This document shows positions 50,501-57,890 of a stretch of DNA of 64,000 nucleotides, in pieces. The translations under genes were made by a program, and so were the position numbers. The notes below the pieces were generated by a model. That model searched no databases, was not told the DNA's origin, and saw only the letters and a program-made list of their open reading frames with translations. Source of the DNA: an uncultured Pelagibacteraceae bacterium (GTDB taxonomy: Bacteria > Pseudomonadota > Alphaproteobacteria > Pelagibacterales > Pelagibacteraceae); NCBI GenBank assembly GCA_902544135.1, contig CACCBF010000007.1, positions 1 through 64,000 of the forward strand, given 5' to 3'. Numbering within the stretch: the stretch's first letter is position 1; every line of letters starts with the position of its first letter.

Positions 50501-52391
50501 AAGAGGTGGTGCAGGATATTCTATTTTAGATGTGACAGAGCCATCAGAACCAATTCATGTATTCTCTGTTTACAATGATTTTGTTCGAAGTAAAGTTATG
50601 ATAGCTTTAAGTGATGGTGAAATAATTAACAGTGAAGACTCACCAGCTCCAGCATTAGATTATACAGGTGGAAGCTTGAATATTAATGACTCAGAGGAAG
50701 CTAAAAACGCTAAATTTAATATTGAAGTAGCTAGAAATGCTGACCTAGCTAATGATAGCACTGGTAATGATTATACTGAAAGGGATAAGATTAGAGATTG
50801 TGTGACCGACAGTAATTTTTACTCGGGTGGTACAGCCGCTTGTTACAAAGGCAGAGTTTGGAGATTTCCATATATTATGCCGCAAGAATTTATTGATGAT
50901 CCATCAACTTTACCTGTTCAAAAAGTTATAGATGGAACTGTTACATCATTAACCGTAGATACGATTGTACAAGAAGCATCATTAGCAACAATTACATTTA
51001 GAGAGGAACTAGTAATTAATCTGAGTGAAGATGACGGTTCTCTAGCATCCGATGATGAGACAACTTTCTTTACTGTTAAAATTCCTAATATAGGAACTGA
51101 AAACCCAGTATATGATTATAGTAAGATGGGTGAAACTTGGGCAACGCCAAGAATATTCAGACTTCCAGTTGAAAGAGAAGAGTCTATAGATAGTGATAGA
51201 TATGTTGCAGTAATGCCCGCTGGATTTGGTAGAGTTGGCGGTGTTGGTTCAGCTGTATATGTAATAGATTTAGAGTCCATGAGTGAGCAAAGTGGAGGCC
51301 AATACCCTGGGAAAATAGCTAGCGGAGGGAATGGGTTAATCGATTTAGTCGATATCGATAACTCATTTGAAAGTGCTTATGGAGGTACATTAAACGATCT
51401 TCCTAATTCAGTATTGGGCGACCCAGTGGTAATTACTCCAGATACTTTTAGAGGTGCGAAATGGCGGGGAGCAATGGTTTATGTAAACGATTATGAGGGG
51501 AAAATTTCAAAAATTAACTTAACTAATGAACTGACTTCTAAAGGCTCTAATCCGGCGCCAATAGAATTATATGATCATACTACTTTATTTTCTCTAAATA
51601 CAAACGAGGAAAACGGCAGAGTTAGTTTTTTTGGAATGGACGCTGCTTTTGGAATGGATACTAAAAACTTATATTTGTTTGGAGCCACTGGGGACTTTAA
51701 TGACATCGCGCGGAGATCAAGAGGAATGGATAACATCTTATATGGAATAAGAGATTTTGATTTTCCAAATTTTAGAATGGTAAATTCTGGAGGCGTCGGG
51801 TCTTTAACAGAGGCTATGAATGCAAGAAAGATTGATGCAGAAGACGGATATAGTTTAAGTTCAAATTGTGTAAATACTGCTGACGAAACAAATGATCAGG
51901 GGGATTGTCCTGCGATATCTAAGGACGCCTGGGTTTTTAAATTAGATAAGCCATTTGACAAAAGACAAGACGAGTCTTTAGTTACTGATACAGGAGCTCC
52001 AAATTTAACACAAAATTTATATCACAAAGCTACTGCATCACCCACTGTGTTTAAGGGCACGGTTTATTATCCTGTTTATCAACCACCAGAGGGCGGAAAG
52101 TGTAATGTCGGAAACGCTTATGTCTGTGCCGCTGATGATGAATGTGGAATTAATACCTCAGAAGAAATTGGACGAGCAAGCAGACAGATGGATGCAAATG
52201 CTGGCTTTGATGAAAAGACAGGTTGTTATTATCTACAACCTGGTGTTCTTTCGAAGTTAGAGGTGTTTGCAGATAAACTTTTTGCAAACATTACAACAGA
52301 TAGTGAAGACCAAGAAGATACACTTATATCTTTACTTTCTAATGACGGAGCAATCTCAGTGTTCAGAGGAAATTGGCGAGAAAATTATTAG
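47535..52391 (+). CDS. pilY1: PilY1-like type IV pilus tip adhesin
   Basis: A secreted protein of about 1618 residues. The signal peptide RLFFYLFALVMAFNQNALSK is followed by a vWA strand ending in the MIDAS motif DTSAS (about residue 47). The vWA fold resumes near residue 425 (RAEGAKRAIKAVV) and runs to about 690. The intervening 370 residues resemble NHL/propeller repeats and carry an EF-like DPDGDGKGD. The C-terminal PilY1 propeller starts near 892 with VLYVGANDGMLHAFDAKTGE. I start at the ATG at 47535. PilY1 proteins act with minor pilins as tip adhesin and mechanosensor. Confidence 0.92.
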   Translation: MFKMDSIKRLFFYLFALVMAFNQNALSKSLPPGSGTGDVKANILILLDTSASMNGNPFGGAAIYNPNDLILLNDGDVMVGQARGAIVKFDYDTEDFDPTFVDPDGDGKGDRLFQGSNSMPSCELETGRQDSRVRTVREMDKSSDVIGVSPAGKEVIYSISYDYESVVAIDASGNCVEVISSAELGKMSTGRFDKLYPLGLDIKTIDSQDHLIVTGHQEVCLDERRVGKKKRKRWVCFRYSQEEFVFSRNLSTGNQLLCPVNSLNSTFRTHLRSTSSISMDSGNNLYYVVSGEIYKISISSDGVNFCPNLEAPTRFQRNVNGNVYNLVAKMSIDPQDESIIYATSNTSHTLQKLSINSSNITTTATVGGFGPTASTASNVLFNIPMGLHVSNDRVWVGNAKNSIQEFDISGGSMTWVDELGTKIVSRAEGAKRAIKAVVNDSSLTSGAYFGYGYWNAGTRANGRGAKGKWLPFTEYSCHNMCPKAKKFQRCNDFCDYYRGWSNAAQHPSGKSVQCDDNSCIPVGIGPNTSNRIVEAVDRMKTRFGTDGTAFSQLAYEYMLDPNIGITKDGPECQLNYVIVIGDGMWQHHDRALRQIRDLRIDSAAAGVNKDRFGNAKGVKTIFIAYGGGIKDRGDEQFQEAAKAGSCDDPNFGTSAQTDPECRQRIIAENPKELVTKLKSEIERIIASRLSFSAPAITATVQEGGDLFQGQFSLAQGQQWIGHLMRKGVTPDGFVIHEDPANNWDAAKKLADRDISTRKIWTPLQGKSYIESDWNNWVEGNSSEINKLFQILGNTVTDYHKTGSTCPGPDGNDDDIKGLINFVRGADYFLYRTGNDRCSGKGDKRENILGDIYHSQIVEVGPPGANTNYTATNQEAYYRQKNGYASFASSLSQRQRVLYVGANDGMLHAFDAKTGEELWGFVPPFIAGKLPEMVNDNLDQAIGNGKGGTNAIFAVDGSPVVHDMFIKAVKPNGQPEATKSWRTILMIPYGRGGAGYSILDVTEPSEPIHVFSVYNDFVRSKVMIALSDGEIINSEDSPAPALDYTGGSLNINDSEEAKNAKFNIEVARNADLANDSTGNDYTERDKIRDCVTDSNFYSGGTAACYKGRVWRFPYIMPQEFIDDPSTLPVQKVIDGTVTSLTVDTIVQEASLATITFREELVINLSEDDGSLASDDETTFFTVKIPNIGTENPVYDYSKMGETWATPRIFRLPVEREESIDSDRYVAVMPAGFGRVGGVGSAVYVIDLESMSEQSGGQYPGKIASGGNGLIDLVDIDNSFESAYGGTLNDLPNSVLGDPVVITPDTFRGAKWRGAMVYVNDYEGKISKINLTNELTSKGSNPAPIELYDHTTLFSLNTNEENGRVSFFGMDAAFGMDTKNLYLFGATGDFNDIARRSRGMDNILYGIRDFDFPNFRMVNSGGVGSLTEAMNARKIDAEDGYSLSSNCVNTADETNDQGDCPAISKDAWVFKLDKPFDKRQDESLVTDTGAPNLTQNLYHKATASPTVFKGTVYYPVYQPPEGGKCNVGNAYVCAADDECGINTSEEIGRASRQMDANAGFDEKTGCYYLQPGVLSKLEVFADKLFANITTDSEDQEDTLISLLSNDGAISVFRGNWRENY

Positions 52392-53152
52392 AATAAAAAT
52401 ATTTTAAATTTATCAAAAAAAGAAATATAAATCACACACCCGATTATAATGTACGGACCAAATGGAATTTGTGAGGACATTGTTTTTGATTTTTTAATTA
52501 GAGATGGTGTTACAATTAGAAGTGCTACAACAGAAGATATAAAAATTATAAAGGGGATACATATCCAGCCGAACCAGAAACCAATTGCAGAGAGTAACTT
52601 AGCATCCCCCAGTCCCATACCTTCTTTATTCTTAAATTTTTTATAAGAAAGAATGATTAACCAAATGACTAAGTAACCCATAATTCCTCCAATAAGTGAG
52701 TTAAGATAAATAGGAAAGAGATTTGAGTCTAAATTTGGAGCAAATGATTTTGCAAAACCAATTATCATTAATGGAAAAGTAAGGCTGTCAGGGATTATAA
52801 AATGATTTAAATCTATAAAAAATATGATTATAAAAAAAATACTTAACAAAGCTAACAACAGAGTTGTGATGGTTAAACCATAAATATGGTAAACTAGTAA
52901 AAAACTTAAGACACTGATTAATTCTACTATAAAATATCTTATATCTATTTTAACTTTGCAACTTCTACACTTTCCACCAAGTATAAAGAAAGACAATAGA
53001 GGAATGTTATCAAACCATTTGATCCTTGTACTGCATTTTGGACAATAAGATCTCTTAATTGCTATACTTTCATCATTTGGAAGCCTGTGTATACAAACGT
53101 TTGCGAAACTCCCCCATATACTTCCAAGGATAAATGCTATAATATAGAACAC
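52388..53152 (-). CDS. pilD: Prepilin peptidase PilD
   Basis: Inner-membrane aspartyl protease and N-methylase that processes prepilins. The 254-residue protein has the N-terminal zinc-type Cys pairs in CPKCSTRIKW and GGKCRSCKVK, and the catalytic Asp residues in FFIDLNHFIIPDSLTF and GMGLGDAKLL. About seven or eight membrane helices are visible. It is on the opposite strand to the rest of the pilus genes, and its stop overlaps the pilY1 stop by four bases. Confidence 0.95.
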   Translation of the reverse strand: MFYIIAFILGSIWGSFANVCIHRLPNDESIAIKRSYCPKCSTRIKWFDNIPLLSFFILGGKCRSCKVKIDIRYFIVELISVLSFLLVYHIYGLTITTLLLALLSIFFIIIFFIDLNHFIIPDSLTFPLMIIGFAKSFAPNLDSNLFPIYLNSLIGGIMGYLVIWLIILSYKKFKNKEGMGLGDAKLLSAIGFWFGWICIPFIIFISSVVALLIVTPSLIKKSKTMSSQIPFGPYIIIGCVIYISFFDKFKIFLF

Positions 53153-53183
53153 AGTTTAGAGTTTAATTTGAGAGGAAAATTCT

Positions 53184-53240
53184 ATGAGCCCATTAATGCA
53201 GTATTGTACTAACATAATTGCATCAGTTAGGTGCAAATAG
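53184..53240 (+). CDS. Possible 18-residue leader peptide before the phosphatase gene
   Basis: The frame ATG AGC CCA ... TGC AAA TAG encodes MSPLMQYCTNIIASVRCK. AGAGG lies eight bases before its ATG, a better ribosome binding site than the phosphatase gene has. The stop lies 12 bases before the chosen phosphatase ATG at 53252. It could couple translation or act as an attenuating leader. It is short, so chance cannot be excluded. Confidence 0.4.
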   Translation: MSPLMQYCTNIIASVRCK

Positions 53241-53251
53241 AAATTAGGCGC

Positions 53252-54601
53252 ATGAATAATGATTTCCATCAATTTCAAAATTATCAAAAAATTAACGAAT
53301 ATCAATTTATAAATAACATGTTTTTTGGTGTAAAAAAAAAGGAAACGATCAAAATAGATGACACTAGCAGTAAAGATTTAGAGCTGGTAACTAAAATGAA
53401 TCAAGAGTTTGCAATGTCTCTTGATTTAAAAGAAACACTTAATAACTCATTAGAATTAATTATAAAAAGAATTAATGCACAAGCAGCAAATATTTTTTTA
53501 ATAGATAAAAAAAATCAATCGTTCCAATGTATTGCTTCCAAACATCAAGCATATCTTGAGGATTTCGAAATCCCAATTACTCAAGGAGTTATGGGAAAAG
53601 CTGCAGTCATGAAAAAATGTATTAGAGTTGGTGATGTTAGAAAAGATATTAGAGAAATTGCAGAATTTTATTTTGATTTAGATAATAAAACAAATTTTAC
53701 AACTTATTCAGTTCTATGTTCCCCTTTAATTGTATCGGATGAATGTATTGGCGTTATTCATTGCTTAAACAAAAAAACTAATAATAAACTTTTTGAAGAG
53801 AATGATAGAAAACTTTTAGAAACTTTGTCTGGTCCGGCTGCATTAGCAATAAACAATGCTAAGATGGCAAAAGATTTAGTCGATAAGAATAGAATGCAAA
53901 AAGAAATTGAAATTGTTGGCGAGATACAAAAAACTTTGTTGTCGCAAAACAAAAAAGAAAACTTTCCTATAGCAGGAATAAACATCCCAGCAAAAGTTGT
54001 ATCAGGAGATTTTTATAATTTTTCTGATCTAGGTGATGGTAAATTTGGTTTTGGTGTTGCAGATGTATCTGGTAAAGGAATTAAATCTTCCCTTTTAATG
54101 TCAAAGGCTTCGAGTCTTTATAGATGTTTAAGTAAAACAATTTTTTCTGCTGCTGATTTATTAAACTTACTTAATTCTGAAATTTGTGAAACAGCTGCAC
54201 GTGGAATGTTTGTAACAATGCTTATAGGTATTTATGACAGTAATAAAAAAGAATTACTACTTGCTAACGCAGGACATGAACCACCACTAATTCATTCTAA
54301 AGACGGAAAATTTACAAACTATACTGAAGCAGGTCCACCTTTAGGAATTATGTCGAAGATTAAATACAAAGAGACAAAAATAAAATTTTCTGAAAGTTCG
54401 ATGTACGTATTCACTGATGGTATAACAGAAATGAAAGATCCTGAAGGTAATATGTTAGAGTCTGATGGATTCAAAAACTATATTACAAAGTATCAACAAA
54501 CACCTAATCACGAAAGATTAAATAAAATTGTTGAGGATATAATTAAGTCTGGTCGTATTCAAAAAGACGATCTGACTATTGTAGTTGTAGACGGAGCATA
54601 A
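53252..54601 (+). CDS. GAF-domain SpoIIE/RsbU-type PP2C phosphatase
   Basis: A 449-residue cytosolic protein. An N-terminal segment of about 50 residues is followed by a GAF sensor domain (about 60-210, SLELIIKRINAQAANIFLI to LAINNAK). A PP2C domain of the SpoIIE class comes last (about 220-449), with SGDFYNFSDLGDGKFGFGVADVSGKG and FTDGITEMKDPEGN metal-binding motifs. Such phosphatases dephosphorylate STAS anti-anti-sigma proteins in partner switching. The frame stays open upstream to a GTG at 53231. It lies between the two arms of the pilus locus, pairing in logic with the RsbW-like kinase at 63620. Confidence 0.9.
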   Translation: MNNDFHQFQNYQKINEYQFINNMFFGVKKKETIKIDDTSSKDLELVTKMNQEFAMSLDLKETLNNSLELIIKRINAQAANIFLIDKKNQSFQCIASKHQAYLEDFEIPITQGVMGKAAVMKKCIRVGDVRKDIREIAEFYFDLDNKTNFTTYSVLCSPLIVSDECIGVIHCLNKKTNNKLFEENDRKLLETLSGPAALAINNAKMAKDLVDKNRMQKEIEIVGEIQKTLLSQNKKENFPIAGINIPAKVVSGDFYNFSDLGDGKFGFGVADVSGKGIKSSLLMSKASSLYRCLSKTIFSAADLLNLLNSEICETAARGMFVTMLIGIYDSNKKELLLANAGHEPPLIHSKDGKFTNYTEAGPPLGIMSKIKYKETKIKFSESSMYVFTDGITEMKDPEGNMLESDGFKNYITKYQQTPNHERLNKIVEDIIKSGRIQKDDLTIVVVDGA

Positions 54602-54610
54602 TTTTTTTTT

Positions 54611-54727
54611 ATGTTTGCGATAAGTAAGACAATAGTCTTGTTTGCAATAATTATTTCTGCTCTTTTGTTTTGGGCGACGTCAAATGTTTGTAGATATAAT
54701 TTTACAATTGAAAAAAAAACAAATTAG
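54611..54727 (+). CDS. Possible 38-residue small membrane protein
   Basis: An ATG nine bases after the phosphatase stop opens a 38-codon frame, MFAISKTIVLFAIIISALLF then WATSNVCRYN, with one hydrophobic helix and a basic tail. It would be cotranslated with the phosphatase gene. There is no Shine-Dalgarno other than the T-run, and such short hydrophobic frames arise easily in AT-rich DNA. Codon use is compatible with a real gene. Confidence 0.35.
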   Translation: MFAISKTIVLFAIIISALLFWATSNVCRYNFTIEKKTN

Positions 54728-55186
54728 CTTAATATTATTTCAGAAGATATATTCCAAACGCTTCCAATAGCAAAAGTTTATTACTTTAGAGAATTAAATT
54801 GTAATAACGTTGATACCATTTAGAATTTTAACAGAATTATTAATAATTTTAACGCAATTACAGTTTTGATTTATCAAGAGTTAACTACAGATATAAGAGG
54901 AGAGCCTAATTAAAATAAAAAAATGTGTTTTAAAGAAATTTTTTTAATAAATCATGTAAGAAATTTAATTATTATCCAATTTTCGCTCAAAAAGAGAAAA
55001 AAACTATATTTTTTTTTAAAAAAAGGCTCAATTTGTAATTGAATAGATAGTTTTTTAATAAATTGAATATTAAATTTACAATTTTTGAGTGTAGTATTAA
55101 TAAAACATTTAACTCTAACACATAAATTTAAAACTCTAACACAAAAAAGTTTAAATTTAGCATGATTTTAATTTTTGTTGATTTTA

Positions 55187-55217
55187 TTGACTTTTTTAAA
55201 AAAAATTAAAATATAAT
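55187..55217 (+). promoter_or_regulatory. Promoter-like pair before the central repeat copies
   Basis: TTGACT at 55187-55192 and TATAAT at 55212-55217 are separated by 19 bases, slightly long for sigma70. The repeat copy at 55219 begins two bases after the -10 box, so the initiation region would lie within the repeat. Confidence 0.35.
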
Positions 55218-55256
55218 ACTCTAACACAATTTAAAATTTATTATTTGTGTTAGAGT
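55218..55256. repeat. Perfect 12-bp inverted repeat built from repeat copies 3 and 4
   Basis: ACTCTAACACAA at 55218-55229 is the exact complement of TTGTGTTAGAGT at 55245-55256, with a 15-base AT-only loop. It could be a dimer operator, an RNA hairpin, or both. No T-run long enough for a standard terminator follows immediately. Confidence 0.75.
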
Positions 55257-55333
55257 TTATTAAAAATTTAAATAAAAAAAAAAAGTTAAATAAATATTTT
55301 AATTTTTAAAAAATGGCTATTTTACTTACTTTT

Positions 55334-55370
55334 TTGACATTAAGCCCATTTTGAACATATATTTTATAAT
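55334..55370 (+). promoter_or_regulatory. Sigma70-like promoter of the pilM-N to pilC operon
   Basis: TTGACA at 55334-55339 with TATATT at 55358-55363 (18-base spacer). A perfect TATAAT at 55365-55370 sits just downstream as an alternative -10. Transcription would begin near 55370-55376, inside or next to the fifth repeat copy. The sixth and seventh copies would then lie in a 5' leader of about 70 bases. Confidence 0.5.
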
Positions 55371-55445
55371 TTTGTGTTAGACTAAATAATAATTTTGTGT
55401 TAGAGATTCGTTAAATTGTGTTAGAGAAAAAATTATAAGTTGTTT

Positions 55446-57887
55446 ATGAACGATCAAGACGACGAAAAAAAAATTATTGATGAAGATAAGTCTCAGTCTG
55501 AATCTGAGAATCAATCTAAAGTTGATGAAAATAATCAACCTGAAGGTGTAGATAATCAAAAAAATGATCCTATCCTTGAATCAAATCAAAATAATAAGGA
55601 AAATAATGATCAAACACAAAATTTAGATACATCTAGTGATAAAAAAGATGAAAATAAAATTTTAGATAATCAAAATGATGAAAAAAGTTTAGAATCAAGT
55701 CAGAACAACGATCAAGAAACCACCCAACAACAAACATCCGAGCCTTCAAGTGAAAAAAAAGATGAAAATAATGGATCCTCGCATGAGGTAATCCATAAGA
55801 AAGACGGAAGGTTGCATATTTATATCCGACAAGACAAATACAAAGGTGAATTAAAATCAAAAAATTGGGTTGGAAGACTTTATCATGATGGAAAACAAAA
55901 AATTTCATCATCAGGAACTCCTAATTTGGAGGAAGCAATACCAATTTTAGAAAAATGGTTTGATGACGTTGTTGCGGGAAAAGAAAAAGAAAAAGAAATT
56001 CAAGAGCTACCTGTTAAAACTGAAGAAACATCTGTTCAACCAGAAACTTCAACTCAAATTGTTAATAAAGAACAAACGAGTCAAACAACTACGTTAACCG
56101 AACCTAAAATTGACTCTCCTATTTTAAATCAATCACCAGAGGACGAACAAGAAAATAAAAAATCAAAATTTGCTTTTTTAGATAATATAAAAAATATTAA
56201 ATTTAAAAAGCCAAGCTTCTTAGAAAAAAGTTCAGTTTCAAAACCATCACTCAAAACTAATGAACTTTCGAAAAAAGTTACTAGTTTTTTTAAATCTAAA
56301 ATTGGAAAGTCAGCAGTTAAAGGGGAGGAAATTGTTGGAGTTGAAATTACAAACAAAGAAATAAGATTAGCTCAAGTATCAACTAATAAATCAAATCAAT
56401 GGGTATTAGATAAATTTTATGCTCACCCAGTTGACTTACCAGATGATGCAAATGTTTTAGATAATGGAGAAAAATTAGGAGCAGAACTTACAATTGCATT
56501 ACAAAAATCTAAAATTACAACATTAAATGCTGCAATTGCTATACCTGTCACAAGCGCGATTATAAGAGTTGTAACAGCACCATTGATGAAAGAAGAGGAA
56601 TTGCAAAAAGCTATTGAAACTAATTCACTTTGGGAAAATTTAGTTCAGTTAACTGATAACTTAGATGACTATTCAATTTTCCATCAAGTTATTAATAGGA
56701 ATGAAAAAGCTAATACAATGGATATTTTATTTGTTGCTTCAAAGCTGGCTGATATAAATAATTATACCTCTATAATCAAGCAAAGTAATCTCAACCCAGT
56801 TATAATTGATGTAAAATGCTTTGCATTAAAATCTGCTGTCGACCAAATAAATCAAATCTCAAATAAAACGGATGATGTAAATCTTACTGCGGTTTTAGAA
56901 TTTGGTTTAGATGAGAATTATTTAATGATTTTATATGATAATAACCCAATAATTACTGATATTTTTTTAAGAGGCCAAGATAGAAAAATATTATTAGAGT
57001 CACAAGATGTTGAAGAAAAAGAAGCATTAGTAAGAAGATTTTTAACTCAAGTAAAACAAGCGGTTCAAGATTTTGAAACCAAATATGAGAGAAGAATAAG
57101 AAACATAAAAGTAGTCTCAGATTTAAAAAATGTTGAGGATTTTTTGTCAAGTTTTAGAAAGGGTCTACTAAATGTTGGTTTTAACTTATTTGATCCAATT
57201 GATGGATTGTTAATCCCTCAGCAAAATAAAGAAAAAGTAGATTTAATTAACAGATCATACTTATCATCAGTTGTAGGTCTTGCTTTTAGAAAATTGGATG
57301 TATTTGGTTATTATAAATTTGTTACTGCCGTTAAAAATATAAACTTACTTCCTAACAGAAAAGGCATGATTAAAGAAAAAAAGATGAAAGCTTTTTCAAG
57401 TTTTGCTTTCAAAGGTATAGCTGCTTCAGTAGCAGCAATATATGTAATTCTCTTTGGTTTATCTTTCTGGAACATCCAATCTTACAATAAAAAACTAATT
57501 AATTACAATACTGTCCTAGAAACTCATAAAGCTAAAACATCTGAACAAAAGAAAATTAAAAAAGAGTTAGCTATAATTACAAATACTTTAAAATTAAGTA
57601 AAAGTTTAAAATCAAATAAACAGAAGAGTTATAGAGTTTTAGCTCAAGTTGCTATGAGTGTTCCTAAAAGAATAAAATTTTCATCAGTTGATTACGATGG
57701 CAAAAATAAAGTAATTATCAGAGGGCAGGCTGCAACCGATCAAGACATTTTGAAGTTAATTAATAATTTAGGAACGCAGGAGTTAGTTGTACAAGCATCA
57801 CTTGGAAAAATGAATTTCAAAGGTAAGGCTGGAGACTCTGCAGATATTAAAAAAGATTTTACAGTTTTTGTGGATGTTAAGGGATAA
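55446..57887 (+). CDS. PilM-PilN fusion with a disordered N-terminal extension
   Basis: A single 813-residue protein that joins two pilus assembly proteins normally made separately. Residues 1-110 are Asn/Gln/Asp/Glu/Lys-rich low complexity. Residues about 113-180 form a small domain (KKDGRLHIYIRQDKYKGEL, WVGRLYHDGKQKISSSGTPN). About 295-620 is an actin-like PilM domain (EEIVGVEITNKEIRLAQVS). PilN follows with NINLLPNRKG (about 632), a membrane helix (656-675) and a periplasmic ferredoxin-like part. In other species PilM binds the short cytosolic NINLLP tail of PilN, so the fusion makes the contact intramolecular. The ATG at 55446 is chosen over TTG at 55440. Confidence 0.88.
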   Translation: MNDQDDEKKIIDEDKSQSESENQSKVDENNQPEGVDNQKNDPILESNQNNKENNDQTQNLDTSSDKKDENKILDNQNDEKSLESSQNNDQETTQQQTSEPSSEKKDENNGSSHEVIHKKDGRLHIYIRQDKYKGELKSKNWVGRLYHDGKQKISSSGTPNLEEAIPILEKWFDDVVAGKEKEKEIQELPVKTEETSVQPETSTQIVNKEQTSQTTTLTEPKIDSPILNQSPEDEQENKKSKFAFLDNIKNIKFKKPSFLEKSSVSKPSLKTNELSKKVTSFFKSKIGKSAVKGEEIVGVEITNKEIRLAQVSTNKSNQWVLDKFYAHPVDLPDDANVLDNGEKLGAELTIALQKSKITTLNAAIAIPVTSAIIRVVTAPLMKEEELQKAIETNSLWENLVQLTDNLDDYSIFHQVINRNEKANTMDILFVASKLADINNYTSIIKQSNLNPVIIDVKCFALKSAVDQINQISNKTDDVNLTAVLEFGLDENYLMILYDNNPIITDIFLRGQDRKILLESQDVEEKEALVRRFLTQVKQAVQDFETKYERRIRNIKVVSDLKNVEDFLSSFRKGLLNVGFNLFDPIDGLLIPQQNKEKVDLINRSYLSSVVGLAFRKLDVFGYYKFVTAVKNINLLPNRKGMIKEKKMKAFSSFAFKGIAASVAAIYVILFGLSFWNIQSYNKKLINYNTVLETHKAKTSEQKKIKKELAIITNTLKLSKSLKSNKQKSYRVLAQVAMSVPKRIKFSSVDYDGKNKVIIRGQAATDQDILKLINNLGTQELVVQASLGKMNFKGKAGDSADIKKDFTVFVDVKG

Positions 57888-57890
57888 TGT

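Larger units (their letters stand above)
55113..55426. repeat. Array of seven copies of a 10-bp word (TGTGTTAGAG / CTCTAACACA)
   Basis: CTCTAACACA occurs at 55113-55122, 55134-55143 and 55219-55228. Its complement TGTGTTAGAG occurs at 55246-55255, 55396-55405 and 55417-55426, with a one-base variant TGTGTTAGAC at 55373-55382. All three left copies have one orientation and all four right copies the other. Start-to-start spacings are 21, 85, 27, 127, 23 and 21 bases, so flanking pairs are two helical turns apart. I saw no exact copy elsewhere in the window. An operator array for a regulator of the pilus operon is the simplest reading. Confidence 0.9.
54728..55445. other. About 0.7 kb non-coding region ahead of the PilM-PilN fusion gene
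   Basis: This is by far the longest gap in a window where most gaps are under 60 bases. No convincing coding frame is seen on either strand. A 39-codon plus-strand frame from 54923 looks spurious. From 55113 onward it holds seven copies of a 10-bp word, a 12-bp inverted repeat and two promoter-like pairs, each annotated separately. The 54728-55112 half is very AT-rich, with a CAATT-TGT-AATTG inverted repeat near 55030. I see no more structure in it than that. Confidence 0.7.

Noticed and set aside
54923-55042. A 39-codon plus-strand frame from ATG at 54923
   Set aside because: Lys/Phe/Ile-rich homopolymer-like sequence with a weak context; no domain or conserved pattern. Treated as non-coding.
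55113-55426. The repeat array read as a CRISPR
   Set aside because: The unit is only 10 bp, the spacing is irregular and orientation flips midway; there are no cas genes.
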